24,320 nucleotides of DNA from Priapulus caudatus (taxonomy: Eukaryota; Priapulida; Priapulimorpha; Priapulimorphida; Priapulidae), in the NCBI RefSeq assembly GCF_000485595.1, contig NW_014577188.1, positions 406,733 to 431,052 of the forward strand, read 5' to 3'. This document shows positions 1-13,100 of this stretch, piece by piece. Under the pieces are notes generated by a model. The model was not told the DNA's origin and ran no database searches. It saw only the letters and a list, made by a program, of their open reading frames with translations. Position numbers and translations under genes: made by a program. Position 1 is the stretch's first letter. Every line of letters starts with the position of its first letter.

Positions 1-118
1 AGTACAATATAAAAATGAGCAAAATTACCCAGACAACCAGGGATACCCAGCCGTATGCCACCTATTTTTAGTAACTGTTATGTTCATAATCAGTAAAAAT
101 ATTACGTGACAAATTAAT

Positions 119-343
119 GCTGAGAGGGTCTATGTCCCCCAGGGTACTGCCGGAACGTACCCTAGTACTATCTAATATGCCGGACCGTACCTCGCCTACT
201 CCACTAACGAGTCTAGAGAGTCGCCTACGCCTACTCCCTAACCCTAACCATATCAGAGTGACCAGGGTACGTTCCGGTATACCGGACCGTACCAAGGGTG
301 CGTTCTGGCAGCACCCTGGGGGACATAGATGTACCCTATGAGC
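119..343. repeat. palindromic MITE-like element, copy A (intron after exon 29)
   Basis: Inverted ends: 131-163 (tatgtcccccagggtactgc...) pairs with 294-327 with about three mismatches over 33 bp, and weaker pairing reaches 119 and 343. The interior has further palindromes (tccggtataccgga) and a short (CCCTAA) tract. The same core occurs in reverse orientation at 21203-21478, 22417-22510 and 20519-20650. No ORF, so non-autonomous. The rest of 1-677 is unremarkable intron. Confidence 0.8.
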
Positions 344-677
344 CAAATTAAACCCATCCAAAATCACAGCCCATTACAATGTGCAATGTCCCCAAACATC
401 CAAAACTATCCAAAATTGCTATATTACAAATCACAACCTAAACCTCATTAATGTATTCATCACGAATATGACATTTTGCCATTTGTGTGGTTTTAGTTAA
501 CGCGGGGTGCTTGAGTTTTTTTAGTTGTGGCGATTGAACTGGAGAGCTAAACTTAGTCTTCGTACGTTCATAGTAATGCATCTTCTGGGCAAGGAGTGAA
601 ACTATTGCAATAAACAAGTAGAGTAGATGTAAAAGATGAAATGATATGATATTATGTAACTGAATGTGAGCTCCTAC

Positions 678-815
678 CTGAAAATCAGGAGGTACTTTTC
701 CAGAGCTGACAGCGGTGCCATCAACTGTCCTCCATTCCACGCTGATTTCTCCTAACAATCCTTGTGCTCTTTCAATAGTGATGGGCAACGTTGCAATCTC
801 CTCTGTTGTTCTGAT
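678..815 (-). CDS. ADGRV1: ADGRV1-like exon 29 (Calx-beta 13, first half), last exon in window
   Basis: Residues 1742-1787, 46 codons. Acceptor gtgctatag|ATC, donor CAG|gtagga, phase 0. It encodes LPITIERAQGLLGEISVEWR and a polar loop ending PPDFQ, where a further Calx-beta exon is expected. The gene continues beyond position 1. Confidence 0.9.
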
Positions 816-3800
816 CTATAGCACAATTTAACCCATTACTACAGCACCAGCAGGGTTTCTTCTGAGGGAAAATTAGACAAAGGAGGTAATGGCCAGTTTG
901 GGGAAAAAACGCGCATGATGGATTCATATACAGGATGTATTGATATACTTATAGGTATATAGATACAGGATATACTTATTAGTAAATACAGAAACATTTT
1001 CACAATGGCAATGTTAAATTTGACAACGGCGGTGCGCCACTGTGCCTCCTATGTATAAGAAACACTGACCAGAAATCAGATTACGATCAACCATAGTAAG
1101 TTTAACTCGTATAGCTGGATACAGCATTTCTATAAACGAACAATGTTTAATTGACCTCTCACGTATCCCATGTTAAACTATCTTTACCCTAATTCCTAAG
1201 CTTAATCTAACCCAAACCCTAAATCTAACATAACTATTTTACCCCTCACTAAAAATTATCATCGATCGTTTAAGTAAGGTTAAGATTGTTAAACATGCGA
1301 CACTGTCGAATTGCCCTTTAACTTCTAACGACGCTTTTAAGAGCAATTCTCAACTACGCCCACAACACAAACCTGGGAGCACGCACACCCCCTCGATCAA
1401 TCACTCGCCGCTCATTACCCAGTAATCAATACGCACCTGCTGAGATTCCGTAGCCGGCACGATCAGGCCGCCAACTACGCGGCTGGCGTTCCCAGCCATG
1501 AACTGCAGCAGGCCGTAGGGGAAGTCGTTCGCTTCGACGGTGACCGTGCTGTAGCTGCCGCGCGGGTCGATGCTGGCGCCACTCATGTTCGTCGTCCCGG
1601 CGACGCCATCGTCCGACGTCGCCTCGACCAGCCGCACGTGGAACACCTCGACCGTCTCCGGCACTGCGTCGTCCACGACGCGAAGGTTCAACCGCTGAAA
1701 GCGACGACAGCGGTGTCAACACGAATGACATGCGACGTGACTATATAAACCGCTGAAAGCGACAACAGAGGCGTCAACACGAATGACATGCGATAGACAG
1801 ATCATTATTTTATTTATATTCTACACACCATACTGTACATTCGTCACTTTCACATTTTTGCAGCATACTTCACGTTTAGGTTTCAGTACTGCACATACTG
1901 AGGCCATAATAAAAATATTGATTTGTTTGCCTTCACCCGACCGATCCACCAAAAAGGGGCAGACTCAGACAATATTATTGATCTTTCCCACTCTTTTTTT
2001 CTCACAAATTCTATCACTGTACATTATATAAATCTGTAGGCAATACATTATATCCTGATTATATGTACCAAGCAAAACGAAAATTCAACATAAACGGTAT
2101 CTCCACACAAGCACACCCAAGCATGTAGACACCACCATGCTGAAAAAGAAACCCCTCAAAAAAAAGAAAAAAGCCTTCCTACCTACCCAAACTTTTCAGC
2201 CTGAATCGGGTGAGGGCAACCAAAGATTTTTTTAATTGCGGCCTGACAGGAGCCAACTGCTTCCACACTGTACCTGCGTTCGCTCTCCGGGAAGAAACTC
2301 GAGAACGCCAGAAGTCTCGCTGAAGTCCGACCCGTTGAAGTACGTTCCGGCCGTCTCGTTCCACTGCATGACCGTCCAGTGCACCGTCACAACACCCTCG
2401 TCCCCGAACGATCGCTGCACCGTACAGACAACGTCCACTCCTTCGGACTGCGCTAGCGACGGGGTGCAGTCACCCTCGAAGCCAAACAACCCGTTGGCGT
2501 TATCACTCTTCAAGACTGAAACGGTGAGCGAAATCGGAGGGGTCGGCCCTACTATAGGACGGCTGTTTTGTAATAAGGGGCTTACGATTGGGTTAGCATT
2601 AGAATTATGTTATGATTATAGATAGGTTAAGGTTATGGTTAGGGTTTAGTTAGGCTTAGGTTTACGTTTAGGTTATGGTTAGGGCTAGGTTATAGTTAAG
2701 GTTCGGATAGGGTTGGCGTTAGGACTAGGGTTAAGGTTAGGCTAAGTTAGGGCTATAGGGCAAAGTTAGAGCTAGGGTTAGTGTTTGAGTTTTGGTGATA
2801 ATTATGACTAATGATGACTAATGACTATGTACAGCAGTTCTAAAAGCTGATTAAGCTGGAGAAAACGCACACATGTGATTGCAGATCACACTCGGTTTTT
2901 ATACCATGTATATACTGTACTAATCGCCTCTGCAAAGCAACGCTAACCTGTAACCTTGCCGATGCCATCGTCGCGTGTTATCCGTGCTCCTCCTCTCGCA
3001 GACAACAGTTTGACTGCGAACACCTCGTTGCCCTCATCCTCGTTGTCCTGAACCGACTCTAACTGCAGCATGTGTGAGGCGACTCCCGGGAGGAAGGTCA
3101 GATATCCCGACACTGGCTTCACGTCCTTCCTGGCGGGTGCCCTGCTCAGTTCCTCGATCTCACTAAAATTGTGAGTAAGCGATGTGGCCTTCGTGGCGTC
3201 TAATCTATTGCGTCTATGTTTCTCAGTAAAATCACGTTGCCCATGACTTTTTTAGAGGTTAATCTTCCACATCTACGTTTCTCACAGATAACCAACTGCC
3301 TGTGTGTCAGCTTCTCTTTTCTAATGTTCATTAATTTAGCTTGTACCTCTTCTGGTTATACAATACCACAAGCTATCTTAAATTTCAAGGGTCTAATGTA
3401 ATTTTAATATATATATATATATATCATGTACATATAATCACATGGAATGGCATAGACTTACCCAGGGTCTAATCTCCGGTTATAGACTCTCACATCTTGC
3501 ATCAGTCCTTCATAAGTGCTTACATCACCCGGCACAATACCACCTACAAGCAATGTGCCGGACTCATCTATCACTCGCGTTGTTCCAGTCAGCCTATATC
3601 AACAGTAACAACGTGTAAAATGCATTTAGTATATTTCAAGCCTGAGATGTTAAGCCTCAACCAATAATAGCCATCGGTCACTCGATGCACAGCATTATAA
3701 CAGTGCATCTGCACACTTGCACAGCTGTACTGACATCGATACAAGAAAATGAAATAAAACTACTAAATTTAATATAACATTATGTAATTAATAACATGCG

Positions 3801-6800
3801 GTTCACTTTTTCTAAACAAACAGTTATCGTTTAAAAAAACGCATGTACACAGAGACACAGACACAGGCAGGCACACCGTCACACGGACGCATGCACATGA
3901 ACGCACACACAAGGAAGCACGCACGTGAACGCACGTGAGTGCGTGCGTGCGTGCGTGCGCGCACACTAACACACACCTATGTAATCAATTTTAGACCTAC
4001 TTGCGTCCCACAAAGTATCCATTCAAGTAGAATTCTGCTTCACCGCGAGCTAACATAATTAAAATCTGATGCCATTTGCCATCACAGAGGTTCTTTCGTT
4101 CACTCCAATACAATGTTCGATGAGTCTAAAAGCAAATTAATTCTCAAAGGTAAGATATACATGTATAGAAATAAAAAAGTCCCTCTAAGGATCACACTTA
4201 ATATGCAAAGCAAAACTGTAATAAAAAAATTTTATTTTCACATCTATCTTTTTCCGCTTAACTTAATTCAGCCTGCATTTTGTGTTAAGCTTCATGATGC
4301 ACATACCAGACCATCTTGCTTTGAATTCATCAAGCTGTAACCAAAGGTTACTTTAAACTGTATCGTGTCAGCTTCCAAGTGCAGGGTATAGTAATGCTTG
4401 GCACCATCGTCTGACGTCTTTGCAAAAATGTAGCCATCTTGAGGGGCCACTGGTTGTATCCATGTTGAGACTGAGAAGCCGGTTTCGATGTCAGAGATCA
4501 GTGGCTGATATTGCTGGCTGATTGTCACGTAATCACCTAAGACAATTAACACATATTTACACACACACACACATATATATAATTATATATATATACATAC
4601 ACACACACACATGCATGCACGCATGCCCATGCACACATTCAAGTGCCACATGAAATTTTTATGAAGACAATCATCAGGTAGAGAGAAAACCATGACAGCA
4701 CATCAATATGGTATATGAAAATTCTCATTTGAGCTCAAAATCGTTCCATATAACCCACCGCCATGACCGCTTCATAACTAACCTTGACTTCCACTAAACT
4801 GCAACACCTTTGTGCCTGTGAGAGGCCGTCGCATGTCCGGCCTTTCCGTGACTGTTTCGGGGTAATCTCCCAGGAACAGCAAATCCTTCGCAGCCGGAAG
4901 GTCACCAGCAATCGCATCCGAAAACACCTCCCACAGCACCTACACACCAAAAGCATTTCCAGGTATCTAGCACAACAGGCCGATTAATTCCATCAAGAGT
5001 CCATAATAGAGACTATAGACTCTGGTTATGGACTCTTGATTCCATCTAAATACAACGACGATTCTTGCTGTTATTTCAAGTTCTGAACCGATTCTCTCCT
5101 ACTTCTACTGACTCGTTACTTCTACCTACATCGTCTTACGTAGAACGATACATCAGTAAAATCATAAGTGAAAGCTTGCAAATACCTGCACAGTCGAGTA
5201 GGCACCTTGCAGTCGAACCACAGTAAGGTTTGTCACTGTCGAATCTTCCGACCCCGGATAAAAGTCCTCCGCTATATACTGGTCTCGCGTGTCAGGGTCG
5301 AACATAAATATGCCATATGGGTCATCATTCCCAAAAACTTTGACTGTGACCCGAAGATGCTCGTCTGCCAGCCTGCCCTCTTGACCACTCGGACCATACC
5401 CTGCGAGCAGAATAAAACAGCCAAACTGCACAATGATCGAGATAAATTTAGAAACATTATCCCCATCAGCTTTGTGGTTCCATGGAATCAAAAGGAATTC
5501 ATCCAGAATGAAATAGCTGGACTAGACAATGATCCAGAACAACTGTGAAATAATATTTCTACCCGTTTTGAAGTTCCATGGTATGAAAAGGAAATCATTC
5601 ACCCGTACAGATCATATTGATCCCACGTATCTTCACAACAGATGATTAATCATGCAACCATACAATATCCGATGTAATGACAACCTGACTAGCAACAGAA
5701 TATTCGAGGCTCACCAGTGACGTTGTGAAGTTTCACGTCAAAGTATTCATCATGCTCTGGGGTGCCATCAGCTAACACATCGACACTGAAGTGTTTCTCA
5801 ACTTCCTGATCGAGGAATCGCACAAAGCCAGACACAGGACGAAAGTCTGTCTCCCGTGGAATTTCATTATTCGTGCCGTTTTCAACGATGTGCCACCATA
5901 ACTGTGCAGCTCCAAAATTTCCAGCAAACCTTTGGATGCTAAATTGATAATGTGAGAACGTGGGGATAAGTACACACAGTCATTATCAAGGTATGTATAC
6001 CCTCATTTAACATTTTGGATATTTTCAATGTTTCGGCTACATGTGTCATGAAATAATTGGACGTAAAGCAAACTTTGTAAGAAATTATTATGTATTCATA
6101 ATTTTTTTCTTTTTTTCTATTTCATTAAACCATTTTTAAATAGATGCCAGATAAAGTATCATAAATGCTAATATATGGCAGTGTTGTAGGAGCTAACAGC
6201 AAAAGATATAAGACATTCAAACACAAACATACATAACATCCAAAACATCTGTATGTACAACGCGCAATGCAAATCATCACTTCAAATCATGTTTACATTC
6301 CTTACCCAAATTTTAATGTTTCTCCTTCAGTGGCAGTTATAATCAATGGTGGCACAAATCTGAACACTCCATTTGCATCATCGTTCGCTAAGATCATCAC
6401 CGTTGCATTCGCTTTTGGCGTATATGCAACTACATCTCCTGCCGCAGAAGAAACAAAAATTATTTACATTATCACTGATATAAACTCAAAATCTAAGCCA
6501 TCATTTAACCCTCACTTATTGAAACTTCACACGTGTTACTAACGGCAAGAGATTAGCTCTGCATGTCGTGTTCCTTTTACAATTTTAATACTTATAAATT
6601 CCACACTTTAGCTGGGGTATGTTCTTGGTAGCAGAAACTCTTCTAAATAGGGTAGGTGTAGAAATTTATATATATTTAAAATATAAATCACCAATGCTCT
6701 CTTGTTTTCACTTCGGTGCTTTGCCCCCACCCCTCTCTCTCTCTCTCTCTCTCTCAGTCTCTCTTCTCTCTCGTCTCTCTCCTCTCCTCTCCCTCCTACC

Positions 6801-7141
6801 TCTCCTCTCCTCTCCTCTCCTCTCCTCTCCTCTCCTTCCTCTCCTCTCTCTCCTCTCCTCTCCTCTCCCCTCCTCCTCTCCTCTCCCTCCTCTCCTCATC
6901 CTCTCCCTCCTCTCCCTCCTCTCTCTTCTCACTCTCCTTCCTCTCCTCCTCTCCTCTGCCTCTCCTCTCCTCTCCTCTCCTCTCCTCTCCTTCCTCCTTC
7001 CTCTACTCGCCTCTTCCTCTCCCTCTCTCATTCGCGTCGTTACCGTACTGGCCTCTCCTCTCGTCTCTCCTCTCCTCTCCTCTCCCTCTCGTCTCGTCTC
7101 TTCTCTCTCTCCCTTTCTCTCTCTCTCCCTTCTTTCTCTCC

Positions 7142-7176
<35 letters not shown>

Positions 7177-10100
7177 CTCCTTGTAGCCATATTCGATAGA
7201 CATACGCTTTCATCATCACATGCAAACAGAGAAGAAACCTTGATAAACTATATAATCAAAACAGGTACATACAAGAGCGTATAAAGAAGAAGAGCGTATA
7301 ACGGTGAAATGCTGAAACCATGTATGTCCTGCAGTCAGTCAAATTAATTAACTTTCCAGTATTATTGATCAGCTGTACCTACCTTGTTAAATAAAACAAA
7401 ATCCGCATGTCCCTAAGATGCCCCTAGCGCTGAGATAATGAGTGGAGACTCGAGATCAGTGTTTACTGCGGACTGTCCTCGCTTTGAGATAACTTCGGGA
7501 AACCTGGCGTGTGTTCCGTCAATGATTGACCAATATGGAAATGAATGAAGCGTCTGTTATTGATTGCCATAGTGATGAACCCCCACTCTGTGCCCAACCT
7601 CACGCTGGATGTAATAGTGAATCTCCTGTAGTACTGACCGTGAGTCAGGCGCTACCAGCGCTACACAGCGGCGACCGGAAGCATACACTGGCCACAAAGC
7701 GAGAGACAGTCGCCACAAGTAAATACTGATCTTGAGTTCTTTGTTCGCGCAAAAATACCGAGATTTTACCGCCGTCATTATTCTCAGTGATAGGAGCATC
7801 GTAGGAACAAGCGGAGTTTGTTTTATATTAACAAGGTAGCTGACAGCTGATCAATAAATTACGCCAAGAGAATCGCCAAAATAAAACGACCAAACGTTTT
7901 CTTAAATTCGACTAATACCGCAACATGTTCACCATTTCAACCGGTGTTGTACGCTCTCCTTCTTTATACGACTCTGTGATACTTACCCCTCTGCACTCAA
8001 ACAGTTCTATTGTAAAATTCATCATTCTCCGGTTCCTCCGTCATCTCTCACAACGACACTGATGGCTGCTCGTACTACGCCGCTGGAATACTAGGAGCAC
8101 ATCAATCGCCATGTAGTCCTGCAAATAACACGTGTTTTGTACAGACCATGTTATGTCGCGACACCTCTAATGCTTCCACACCATTACTCCAGACTATAAG
8201 TGTTCTCTGTGAATGGATTAATGATTACATATTCTAGGAGACGGGAATCAATGCACTTTTTATCACCTTCCCGAATTAAGATAACAGCGGACACGATGTA
8301 ACTATAAGCATATTTGAACATGGTGTTGCAACACAAATACCCCAGGGAGACCAAAAATTCTCGGCTCTTACATTGCCATCATTTATTAATTTACTGACCA
8401 AAACAATTTACCCGTATTATTACGTTGAAGCTCCCAAGTGACAACGAATACGTGGACTTACACTGTTCGCAAATGGCTGTCCCAAGGAATGGTGCAGATA
8501 TCTAAGTAGATCACAGGTGTTTCTATAGCAGCCATTTCGCCCACTGTGAACTGTACAACACCAGGGTTCTTCCTGCAAACTTGGTTCCACTGGATCTACA
8601 AGTTGTATTGATAGAATAGTATTACTATATATTGTATTATTATATTGTTATTATATTACCTTAGTTAAGAATAGTACTTGTTCGTGCTGCATTCATGCGA
8701 GAATGCGTGTGCGTGCGTAGATTTCACAGTATTACTGTCACTCTACAAAATTGCTATGGTGTCCTTACATTGTCTGCCCTTAGAGATATAACCCCTAAAC
8801 AGGGTTGACAACCTTGTAGATCTCACAATCAAATTGGCAACATCTATATCACTCGATGCGACTTACCAGCAAACAACCACAGGGTCGTCATTCTTCTTGA
8901 CGGTGAGCACAGCAGATTAGCCGGGCTGGAGGCGATACTCTCATGCTTGCATCTGGCTCTCATCGGCACTAATTTGAAATTCTCATCATCTCTGGATGCT
9001 ACACACCCACAACCAAGTTGTAGTCATGCCATCGTGGTTGTACACTCACATATGTGTTAGAAGATAGAGTTATTTGCGTGCATGACGGTTTTTTTGCATT
9101 GATTCAGATTGTCGTGAGCAACAATATAACTTACTATTATATAAATGAAAGCAAAATGGTCACCACTTTTAATTCCTCAGATCAAATCGTTGCGACAGAT
9201 CAACAAATATTCACACCGTAATCCTCATCAGGGGCAGAGCTCAAGAGCATTGGGCTGGGCCGTGACCATCTGGAAGCTAACAGTGGCCAGTGCAGGGTGT
9301 CACCATCTTGTATTCCCTTTAGGCAGTACGTGCCACTTCCAGAGTGACTGGACTAAATTGCCCGATCTCGCATCACACGTAAATTCTGCACGTTATGGTA
9401 TTATTGCCTTTACTTCTCCTGACAAAACCACATTAAAATATTCTATCTCTTGAAGCTGCACACCCCTGCGAAAAAATTCACAATAAACTTTTAGGATACT
9501 GCTATAGAGTAAAAGATAATTCGTGCAGAATCCTTACAAGCTTATACACAATTATAATCTGTTAATATGCCGGAAAAAAATGGAAATTCCTATAGTAGCT
9601 ATACACAGCTATAGTATGGCCGTAGAGCAACTGGCACGAAAATGAAACATGCCATAAGGATCGTCATTTTTAGAAATGGTGATGTTAATAGCTGATTTTG
9701 ACCAATGTCGGACACCTTTTCCGCCGTAGCTTATAATCTGGCAGCACCGTACTCCTCATCCAGCTAAAAACAGATAAAACACTGTGTCCAATTCTTCTCA
9801 CCGGCAATACACAGTTTTCCTCCTGTGCGATATCAAGCAAGTCTACGAGCCGCTATCAGCATCTTCCTGAAGTGTTTAATTATGCCTTCAACTTAGCTAT
9901 CATTTTAACTTAACCTTTTAAGACAGAGGAAACAACTACAAAACATACTAAAGTATTCGGGCCAAACACTATACAATAATGAAAACTTATATCTTTTACA
10001 CCCTCTGCGGATTCCATCTGGGAACAGCAACGACAGTAGCTGTATTTGAACCTTCTCCAGCTTCAAATTTCAAACACGGTTCGTTCCACGATAGAATTTC

Positions 10101-13100
10101 CTCATCGCTTCATTCTTCTGGTCTGAGTGCTCGACTAATAAAGATCTCCACCTTTCGCTTCACAGCATCCCACCTGACCTCTCATACTGGCCACTCTACG
10201 TGCTGGTCCATCTTCTCTGTTGTGATCCAACACCACATGACAACCAATTCACAACCAAAACAATGTGGTCGGTGTGAAATGACTTTTTAAACCCACGAGA
10301 AATATTAAAGCCTACGGTATTCTTCCTTAGACAAAGAATANNNNNNNNNNNNNNNNNNNNNNNNNAAAGGATGGAAGTGAAAAACAATAACAAAAATTAA
10401 AAAAAATTTTTAAATTCATTAAATATTGTAAGATCGACTTGCTACCGATGCTTTACCGCTGTCTGCAGCGCACACACTTGTGTTTTACGTACGCACAACA
10501 TTTTCACGCAGTTAATGTTATGGAGCCAGTGGGTTGTGTAGAACCAGCCCGTACGTTGTCTGGCCAACGTGACGTCACACTTCGGTACTCTATAGTAATC
10601 TCTGTAGTACGGACGTGAGTCAGCGCTACCATGGCGCTACACAGCCGCGACCGGAAGCAATACACTGGCCACAAAGCGAGAGACAGTCGCAGTAAATACT
10701 GATCTTGAGTCGGTTTTCGGCAAAAATACCAGATTTTCACCGCTCATTATCTCAGTGTAGGAGCATCGTAGGAACAAGCGGTTTGTTTTATATTAACAAG
10801 GTAGGACAGCTGATCAATAATACCGCAAAGAATCGCCAAAATAAAACGACCAAAGTTTCTTAATTCGACTAATACCGCAACATGGTTTCACCATTTCACC
10901 GTTGTACGCTCTCCTTCTTTATACGCTCTGGATACTTACCCTCTGCACCAAACAGTTCTATGTAAAATATTTCATCATTCTCCGGTTCCTCGTCATCTCT
11001 CACAACGACACTAATGGCTCGCTCGTATACGCCAGCTGGGAATACTAGGAGGTCACCATCAATCGCCATGTAGTCCTGCAAATAAACGTGTTTTGTACAG
11101 ACCATGTATGTCGCACACCTCTAATGCTTCACACCATACTCCAGACTATAATGTTCTCTGTGAATGGTATAAGATTACATATCTAGGAGAGGGAATCAAT
11201 GCACTTTTTATCACCTCCGAATTAAGATTAACAGCGACAGATGTACTATAAGCATATTGACATGTGTTGCAAACACAGACCAAAATTCTCTCTTAACATT
11301 GCATCATTTATTAATTTACTGAACCAAAACAATATACCGTATTATTACGTGAAACTGCCCAGATGACAACGGGAATACGTGGACTTACCTGGTTCGCAAT
11401 GGCTGTCCCAGGAATGGTGCGATATCTAATAGATGCAGGGTGTTCTATAGAGCCATTTCGCCGCACTGTGAACTGTACCACACCAGGTTCTTCTGCAAAC
11501 TTGTTCACTGGATCTATAAGTTGTATTGGAAAAATAGTATTACTATATATTGGTATTATTATATTTATATTTATATTACCTTAGTAAGAATAGTACTTGT
11601 GTATATACGTGTGCATGTGTGCATGCATGTATGTACGTGTGCGTGCGTAGTTTCACAGTATTACTGTCACTCTACAGAAATGCTATGGTGTCCTTACATG
11701 TGTCTGCCCTGTAGAGATATAACCCCTAACACAGGGTTGACAACTTGTAGATCTCAACACAATCAATTGCAACATCTATATCACTCGATGCGACTTACCA
11801 GCAAAAAACACAGGGTCGTCATTCTTCTTGACGGTGAGCACAGCAGATGTAGGGGCTGTGAGGCGATACTCCATGCTTGCATCTGGCTCCTCTAGCACAA
11901 TTGTGAAATTCTCATCATCCTCTGGGATCTACACACCCAACAACCAGTTGTAGTCACTGCACATCGTGTGTGTATCACTCACATATGTGTAGAAGATAGA
12001 GTATATTGCGTCATGACGGGTTTTTTGCTTGATTAGATGTCGTTGAGCAACAATATAACTTACTATTATATAAATGAAAGCAAAATGGTTCACCACTTTT
12101 AATTCCTCAGATCAATAATGGTCTGACAGACCAACAAATATGTCACACGTACCTCATCAGGGGCAGAGCTCAGGAGCATTGTGGCTGCTGACTGACCATC
12201 CTGGAAGCTAACAGTGCCATTCAGTGGTGTCACATCTGTATTCCCTTTAGGCAGTACGTGCCACTTCAGAGTGACTGGACTAAATTTGCCTCGATCTCGC
12301 ATCACCGTAAATTCTGCACGTATGGTATTATTGCCTTTACTTTCTCCTGAAAAACACATAAATATCTATCTATGAAGTGCACACCCCGTGCGAAAAAATT
12401 ACAATAAACTTTTAGGATACTGCCTAGAAGTAAAAGAATAATTCGTGCAGAAGCTCTTACCTAAGCTATAACAATATAATCTGTTAATATGCGGAAAAAA
12501 ATGGAAAATTCCTATATAGCTATACACACCTATAGTATGGCGTAGAGCACTGGCATCGAAATGGAACATGCCATAAGGATCGTCATTTTTAGAAATGGTG
12601 ATGTTAATAGCTGATTTTGGACCAATGTCGGACACCTTTTCCCCGTAGCTGATTAATTGCAGCACGTACTCCTCATCCAGCTAAAAACAGATAAAACACC
12701 AATTCTTCTCACGGCAATACACGTTCCCTCCTGTGCGATATTCAAGCAATTACGAGCTGCTATAGCATCTTCCTGAAGTGTTAATTATGCTTCAACTCTA
12801 CTATCATTTTAACTGTAACCTTTGTAGACAGAGAAACAACTACAAAATTCATACTAAATATTCGGGCCCAACACTATGCATAATGAAAACTTATATTCTG
12901 TTTTACACACCTCTGGGATTCCATCTGGGACAGCAACGACAGTAGCTGTTTTGAACCTTTCTCCAGCTTCAAATTTCAACACGTTCGTTCCACCATAGAA
13001 TTCCTCATCTGCTTCATTCTTCTGGTCTGAGCTGGGACTAATAAAGATCTGCACCTCTCGTTTCACCAGCATCCCACCTGACCTCTCTACTGCCACTTCT

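Noticed and set aside
2948-2955. Exon 26 donor at AAG|gttaca (exon end 2955)
   Set aside because: Phase 0 there does not fit exon 27; ACAG|gttagc gives phase 1 and restores the conserved KVTVLKSDNANG boundary.
3845-3980. CRISPR-like or other regularly spaced repeat array
   Set aside because: The units are simple-sequence CA/CG without conserved repeats and spacers, and the window is eukaryotic.
5168-5548. 126-codon plus-strand ORF
   Set aside because: It is antisense to exon 21, whose minus-strand frame has clear Calx-beta motifs and splice sites.
6702-7203. Overlapping long ORFs on both strands (Ser/Leu/Pro-rich or Arg/Glu-rich)
   Set aside because: They are translations of a CT/GA microsatellite and contain no domain or codon structure.
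9979-10290. 103-codon plus-strand ORF
   Set aside because: It is the antisense of the broken exon 13 copy.
10504-10740. Minus-strand ORFs at 7557-7799 and 10504-10740 sharing LRLSLALWPVY as a transposon protein
   Set aside because: The likeness comes from the duplicated foldback arm; the frames are short, indel-dependent and lack transposase motifs.
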